Positions 4,267 to 8,045 of a DNA stretch of 8,045 nucleotides are shown here, one piece after another. Under the pieces are notes generated by a model that was not told where the DNA came from, searched no databases, and worked only from the letters and a program-made list of their open reading frames with translations. The position numbers and the translations under genes are program-made. The stretch spans positions 1 through 8,045 of the forward strand of contig JBDSTZ010000334.1 of NCBI GenBank assembly GCA_039927975.1. Direction: 5' to 3'. Within the stretch, counting starts at the first letter, position 1, and each line of letters begins with the position of its first letter. The stretch is from JBDSTZ01 sp039927975. GTDB lineage: Bacteria > Pseudomonadota > Gammaproteobacteria > Burkholderiales > Burkholderiaceae_D.

Positions 4267-7248
4267 ATGAAAACGAAGCGCCACAATCACTACAAGCAAT
4301 CGCCCTTGAAGCCGTCGATGGTCTTCCTCGGCATCATGGCCCTGGTCGCGGCCACCCAGGCCCAGGCCCAGGAAAAAGCCGCCAACGAAGAATCGGTGGT
4401 CGTCGTCACCGGCTTTCGCGCCAGTCTCAACAGCGCACTGAGCGTCAAGAAGAACAGCGACGGCATCGTCGATGTCATCAAGGCTGAAGATATCGCCAAA
4501 TTCCCCGACGCCAACCTGGCCGAATCGCTGCAACGCGTCCCCGGCGTCTCGCTGGCGCGCGGCGACGGCGGCGAAGGCAAGCAGATCACGGTGCGCGGCC
4601 TGAACGCGGGCTTTACGCGCGTGCGCATTAACGGCATCGAAGGCGTGACCGCCACCGGCGCCTCCGACATCAACGGCAGCACCAATCGCGGCCGCGCCTT
4701 CGACTTTAGCGTGTTCGCCTCCGAACTGTTCAACAGTCTCGAAGTGCGCAAGACCTCCGACGCTTCCATCGAGGAAGGCTCGCTCGGCGCCACGGTCGAC
4801 CTGCGCACCGCGCGGCCGTTCGACTTCAAGGGCCAGACCTACAGCCAGGGCTTGCAGGAATCCTACAATACGCTGTCGAAAAAGATCGAGCCGCGCCTGA
4901 CCGCGCTCTACTCGAACCGCTGGGACACCAGCTTCGGCAAGGTCGGCGCGCTGATCTCGGGCGCCTATTCGCGCCGCACCGCGCAGGAGGAAGGCTACGA
5001 GGCGGTCGAGCTGCTGAGCGCAAGCGCCGACGGCGGCTTCTGCTCGCCGGCCGGCTTCGCCCCGCAAAACCCGGCCAACAGCGCCGTCAAGGGCATCGAC
5101 GCGGCCAATTGCGGCTTCGGCGTGCCGCGCACCTCCGACACGGCGGCCTACAACAGCGTGGTCTCGCGCCTCGACAACTACGGCGGCACGGTGGCCTCGC
5201 CGCTGGCCGGCTCGGGCGCCTTTGCGCCGCGCATTCCGCGCTATCGCCGCTCGGTCACCCAGTACGAACGCTCGGGCGTGACGGCGTCGGCCCAGTGGCG
5301 TCCGGACAGCAAGACCGAGCTCAATCTCGATCTGATGGGCGGCCAGTTCAACAACTACCGTTACGACAACTACATCGAGGCGATCTCCTTCGGCCGCAGC
5401 CTGGCGCAGTCGAACGGCAAGCCGCAGAGCTCGATCCTGGCGACCCATTTCAATGACAACGGCAGCTGGGATTACGGCAAATTCAACGCCGTCGATATCC
5501 GCACCGAAGGCTTGCTCGACAAATATTCGACGTTGTTCCGCCAGCACGTGCTGTCGGGCCGGCATGATTTCAGCGACCGCCTGCGCGTCGATTTCCTGAG
5601 CGGCATTTCGAATTCCGATCTCGACGAACCGATGCGCGCGACGGTGCAGTTCGACCGTCCGAACGTCAACGGTTTTGAATTCGATTTCCGCAACAACCGC
5701 GACGTGCCGAAGCTCTCTTTCGGCATGGATGTGACCAATCCCAACTTGTTCACCTTCGCCCCGCAGGAAGCCGACGGCACCTTCCACGGCCAGTTCGTCG
5801 GCCGCTACCTGCACACCAAGAACAAGCTGCAGACCAACGCCTTCAACGTCGCCTTCGACATCAACGACAACCTGACCCTGCGCAGCGGCCTGTCGATGCG
5901 CAAGAACACCTGGACCAACGTCGAGATCGCGTCCGGCGGCAATGGCCTGACCTTGCCGGCCGGCGTGACGGTCGCCAGCGTGAGCCGCCAGATCGACGGT
6001 TTCGGCAAGGGCCTGGGCGGCTCGGGCGTGCCGACCTCATGGGCGGCGGTGGACCTCAACAAGTTCCTGTCGGTGTATGACATCGAATGCCATTGCGCGG
6101 CCGTGCCGGGCTCGGAATACAATCTGCTCGGCCAGGTCAACCGCGGTGTCGAGGAAAAGATCAACGCCGTGTTCCTGTCGGCCGACTTCAAGTACGACTT
6201 CATGTCGGTGCCACTGCGCGGCAACTTCGGCGTGCGGGCGGCGGAAACCAAGGCGACCTCGTTCGCGCTGGTCAACGCCAACGGCAGCCTGGTGCCGGCC
6301 ACCATCAGCAACAAGTACCGCGACTACCTGCCGGCCCTGAACGTCACGGCCACGCTGCCGAGGGACGTGCTGGTGCGCTTCTCGGCCGGCAAGACGGTTT
6401 CGCGGCCGGAATACACCGACCTGGCGCCGTCGACCTCGCTGTCCTCGCAGAGCCAGACCGTATCGATCGGCAATCCGATGCTCGATCCGATCCGCGCCAA
6501 GACCTACGATCTGCAAGCCGAGTGGTACTACGCCAAGAACGCCATGGTGTCGCTGGGCGTGTTTAAAAAGGACATCGGCACCTTCATCCAGGGCGTGTCC
6601 GAACGCGCGGTGTTCTCCTCGCTCGGCCTGCCCGATTCGATCCTGCTGGGCGGCGGTTGCAGCATCACCGGCGGCACGCCGGCCTGCGCCACGCTGCCGA
6701 GCACGACCGTGGTGGTGAACCGCAAGGTCAACACGCCGGGCGGCCCGCTCAACGGCTTCGAGGCCAACCTGCAGGCGCCGTTCAGCTTCCTGCCGGGCGA
6801 GTGGTCGAACTTCGGCTTGCTGGCCAACTACACCCGGGTGAAGTCGAAGATCACCTACATCACCCGGGTCGACAATCCGACCACGGCCGCCAACGAACTG
6901 CTGACGCAGCAGGCCGACTTCACCGGCCTCTCGCCGAAAGCCTACAACCTGACGCTGTACTACGAAGATCCGAAGTTCAGCGCGCGCGTATCGGCGGCGC
7001 ATCGTTCGTCCTACCTGCTCAACGTCCTCGGCGACGTGGCGGGGCACGACTACACGGTGGTCGACGGTTCGACCAATATCGACTTCAGCCTGTCGTACAA
7101 CCTGACCCCGCAGCTGCGCCTGTCGCTGGAAGGCCAGAACCTGACCGACACGCCGCTGCGCTACGGCCGCGATTCGCAGCGCGACGACACGCTGCTGTAC
7201 GTGCATTCGGGCCGCACCTTCGTGCTTGGTATGAACGTCAAGTACTGA
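4267..7248 (+). CDS. TonB-dependent outer membrane receptor, Xanthomonas/Caulobacter type
   Basis: This 993-residue outer membrane receptor takes up a scarce substrate with energy from TonB-ExbBD. The signal peptide MKTKRHNHYKQ... ends at QAQA (cleavage after residue 34). A TonB-box-like ESVVVVTGF follows at 42-50, with no STN signalling domain before it. The plug runs to about residue 180 and includes AEDIAKFPDANLAESLQRVP, ITVRGLNAGFTRVRINGIEG and GSLGATVDLRTARPFDF. These are hallmarks of the TonB-Xanth-Caul subfamily, often linked to carbohydrate scavenging. The rest is the 22-strand barrel, ending in RTFVLGMNVKY with a terminal aromatic residue as assembly signal. Six cysteines sit in three close sets (259/282, 608/610, 798/807), probably disulfides in extracellular loops. 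The gene stands alone, preceded by two operator candidates and followed by a strong terminator. Substrate cannot be read from the sequence, and no catabolic enzymes are adjacent. Confidence 0.96.
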   Translation: MKTKRHNHYKQSPLKPSMVFLGIMALVAATQAQAQEKAANEESVVVVTGFRASLNSALSVKKNSDGIVDVIKAEDIAKFPDANLAESLQRVPGVSLARGDGGEGKQITVRGLNAGFTRVRINGIEGVTATGASDINGSTNRGRAFDFSVFASELFNSLEVRKTSDASIEEGSLGATVDLRTARPFDFKGQTYSQGLQESYNTLSKKIEPRLTALYSNRWDTSFGKVGALISGAYSRRTAQEEGYEAVELLSASADGGFCSPAGFAPQNPANSAVKGIDAANCGFGVPRTSDTAAYNSVVSRLDNYGGTVASPLAGSGAFAPRIPRYRRSVTQYERSGVTASAQWRPDSKTELNLDLMGGQFNNYRYDNYIEAISFGRSLAQSNGKPQSSILATHFNDNGSWDYGKFNAVDIRTEGLLDKYSTLFRQHVLSGRHDFSDRLRVDFLSGISNSDLDEPMRATVQFDRPNVNGFEFDFRNNRDVPKLSFGMDVTNPNLFTFAPQEADGTFHGQFVGRYLHTKNKLQTNAFNVAFDINDNLTLRSGLSMRKNTWTNVEIASGGNGLTLPAGVTVASVSRQIDGFGKGLGGSGVPTSWAAVDLNKFLSVYDIECHCAAVPGSEYNLLGQVNRGVEEKINAVFLSADFKYDFMSVPLRGNFGVRAAETKATSFALVNANGSLVPATISNKYRDYLPALNVTATLPRDVLVRFSAGKTVSRPEYTDLAPSTSLSSQSQTVSIGNPMLDPIRAKTYDLQAEWYYAKNAMVSLGVFKKDIGTFIQGVSERAVFSSLGLPDSILLGGGCSITGGTPACATLPSTTVVVNRKVNTPGGPLNGFEANLQAPFSFLPGEWSNFGLLANYTRVKSKITYITRVDNPTTAANELLTQQADFTGLSPKAYNLTLYYEDPKFSARVSAAHRSSYLLNVLGDVAGHDYTVVDGSTNIDFSLSYNLTPQLRLSLEGQNLTDTPLRYGRDSQRDDTLLYVHSGRTFVLGMNVKY

Positions 7249-7265
7249 TCGTCGAGCTTGAACTT

Positions 7266-7292
7266 GGCACGCCTGTTTGCAGCGGGCGTGCC
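7266..7292 (+). repeat. 8-bp perfect hairpin ahead of the receptor terminator
   Basis: GGCACGCC (7266-7273) and GGCGTGCC (7285-7292) are fully complementary with an 11-base loop. The hairpin lies 17 bases after the receptor stop and three bases before the main terminator. It may help stabilise the mRNA 3' end or assist termination. Confidence 0.55.
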
Positions 7293-7295
7293 GCG

Positions 7296-7333
7296 AGGCC
7301 GCCTCGCCCCTGACCGGGCGGGGCGGCCTTTTT
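7296..7333 (+). terminator. Rho-independent terminator of the TonB-dependent receptor gene
   Basis: AGGCCGCCTCGCCC (7296-7309) pairs with GGGCGGGGCGGCCT (7316-7329) along 14 bp with one U-G wobble, around a six-base loop. Five T follow at 7329-7333. This is a canonical intrinsic terminator, 47 bases after the receptor stop codon. Confidence 0.9.
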
Positions 7334-7346
7334 CGTCAGGGCCGAA

Positions 7347-7362
7347 TCCGGCAAACGCCGGA
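7347..7362. repeat. Short perfect hairpin TCCGGC-AAAC-GCCGGA
   Basis: TCCGGC (7347-7352) and GCCGGA (7357-7362) form a 6-bp stem with a four-base AAAC loop, between the receptor terminator and the lipoprotein gene. There is no T-tract. Function unknown; it may be a small REP-like palindrome. Confidence 0.4.
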
Positions 7363-7378
7363 CTGTGCCGCCGCCCGC

Positions 7379-7409
7379 TCGTCGATATGCTACGATTTTC
7401 GTTCGACGA
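7379..7409. promoter_or_regulatory. Possible lipoprotein gene promoter framed by a 7-bp inverted repeat
   Basis: TCGTCGA (7379-7385) and TCGACGA (7403-7409) are complementary. They enclose TATGCT (7386-7391) and TACGAT (7391-7396), either of which could act as a -10 element for the gene starting at 7428. No good -35 is visible, so this is a weak call. Confidence 0.25.
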
Positions 7410-7427
7410 CTCCGAGCCAGGCATCCC

Positions 7428-8006
7428 ATGACCATCGCATATCCTCCCTCCCGCGCACGACGCCTGTTCACGCTGGCCTTGCCGGTGTTTGCCTGCACCC
7501 TGCTGGCCTCGTGCGCCGGCCTGATCGGTCCGCGCGAGGTCGAGATCCCGCTGAGCAAGTTGCAGGCCGGCGTGGACCGCCGCTTCCCGGTCAGCAACCG
7601 CATGCTCGACCTGTTCGACGTGCAGCTGAGCCGGCCGCAGGTGTCGTTGCCGGAAGGCGCCGACCGGGTCGCCATCGCGCTCGACGCTAGCATCGCGCCG
7701 CCCTTCGTCAAGCAGTCGTGGACGGGCAGCATGTCGCTGTCGGGCCGGCTGTTCGTCGATGTCGCGCGCGGCGCCGTGTTCATGGGCGAGCCGAAGGTGG
7801 ACCGCTTCAACATCGACGGTGTCGACGAGGCCCGCCAGCGCCAGTTCACCAAGGTCGCCAATGTGCTGATGGAAAAGGTGGTGCGCGACGTGCCGGTCTA
7901 CAATTTCAAGATGGAAGACTTGCGCTATGCGGGCGTACAGTTCGTGCCGACCCGTATCCGCACCCGGCCGGACGCGCTGCTGATCCTGCTCGAACCGGCG
8001 CGCTGA
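7428..8006 (+). CDS. DUF1439 (YceB-like) lipoprotein
   Basis: This 192-residue protein carries a lipoprotein signal: basic SRARR, a hydrophobic stretch FTLALPVFACTLL, and the lipobox LLASC with the lipidated C29. Alanine follows the cysteine, which favours sorting to the outer membrane. The mature part begins with EVEIPLSKLQAGVDRRFP and continues with alternating strand-like segments, in keeping with the DUF1439 family to which E. coli YceB belongs. No activity is established for the family. I chose ATG 7428 because it gives a normal-length signal peptide and has AGG (7419-7421) six bases upstream. An in-frame start at 7365 would add 21 arginine-rich residues before the signal and is unlikely. 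The receptor terminator separates it from the gene upstream, so it is its own transcription unit, ended by a terminator that overlaps its stop codon. Confidence 0.88.
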   Translation: MTIAYPPSRARRLFTLALPVFACTLLASCAGLIGPREVEIPLSKLQAGVDRRFPVSNRMLDLFDVQLSRPQVSLPEGADRVAIALDASIAPPFVKQSWTGSMSLSGRLFVDVARGAVFMGEPKVDRFNIDGVDEARQRQFTKVANVLMEKVVRDVPVYNFKMEDLRYAGVQFVPTRIRTRPDALLILLEPAR

Positions 8007-8027
8007 GGCGCGGGCCGGCGGTTTTTT
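7995..8027 (+). terminator. Rho-independent terminator overlapping the lipoprotein stop codon
   Basis: CCGGC+GCGC (7995-8003) pairs with GCGC (8008-8011) and GCCGG (8014-8018), leaving a two-base bulge at 8012-8013. The loop TGAG contains the stop codon TGA (8004-8006). Six T follow at 8022-8027. The stem therefore begins inside the last codons of the gene. Confidence 0.75.
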
Positions 8028-8045
8028 GCCATGCTGGTATTATTG

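Noticed and set aside
4264..5814. Long open frame (516 codons) on the minus strand inside the receptor gene
   Set aside because: It is an antisense shadow of the high-GC receptor coding frame. The product is repetitive in R, A, V and E and resembles no protein family.
6037..7206. Minus-strand open frame of 389 codons in the 3' half of the receptor gene
   Set aside because: Antisense shadow with R/V/H/Q-rich composition and no domain pattern.
1..8045. CRISPR array, tRNA, rRNA, transposase or integrase
   Set aside because: I found no regularly spaced direct repeats, no tRNA-like cloverleaf, and no transposase or recombinase motifs on either strand.

Overview
The window is a high-GC chromosomal segment. 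Its gene content and style suggest a betaproteobacterium of the Oxalobacteraceae (Massilia/Duganella/Janthinobacterium-like). This is inferred from the MnmE sequence, the large Xanthomonas/Caulobacter-type TonB-dependent receptor, the GlxA-type regulator and the GC content, not from a database search.

Layout. Positions 2-1111 hold the 3' four fifths of mnmE, a core tRNA-modification GTPase. Positions 1310-2302 form a small accessory cassette that looks like a type VI secretion (T6SS) cargo module. It contains a wrecked hcp gene reduced to its two ends (1310-1407), a leaderless LAS-type murein endopeptidase (1420-1908), and a small Sec-exported four-cysteine protein one base downstream (1910-2302), which fits a periplasmic immunity protein. 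The endopeptidase gene is poorer in GC than mnmE. A perfect 13-bp inverted repeat (2329-2367) closes the cassette.

Next is a divergent pair: a GlxA/AraC-type regulator on the minus strand (2486-3460) and a GFA/CENP-V-like zinc protein on the plus strand (3558-3956). They share a 97-bp gap with a palindrome and two overlapping promoter-like sequences. The 310 bp between the GFA gene and the next gene contain a long stem-loop and two back-to-back palindromic operators of different classes, one GntR/FadR-like and one LacI-like. These precede a 993-residue TonB-dependent receptor (4267-7248), which ends in a textbook intrinsic terminator. The window closes with a DUF1439 (YceB-like) lipoprotein gene (7428-8006) and its own terminator.

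Working picture. The endopeptidase would be loaded on an Hcp/VgrG apparatus encoded elsewhere and attack the peptidoglycan of competitors, while the exported partner protects the producer. The hcp that once belonged to the cassette has been internally deleted, but its ribosome-binding site and stop codon remain. The receptor probably imports a carbohydrate or related substrate under dual transcriptional control. The regulator/GFA pair and the lipoprotein have no evident link to either process.
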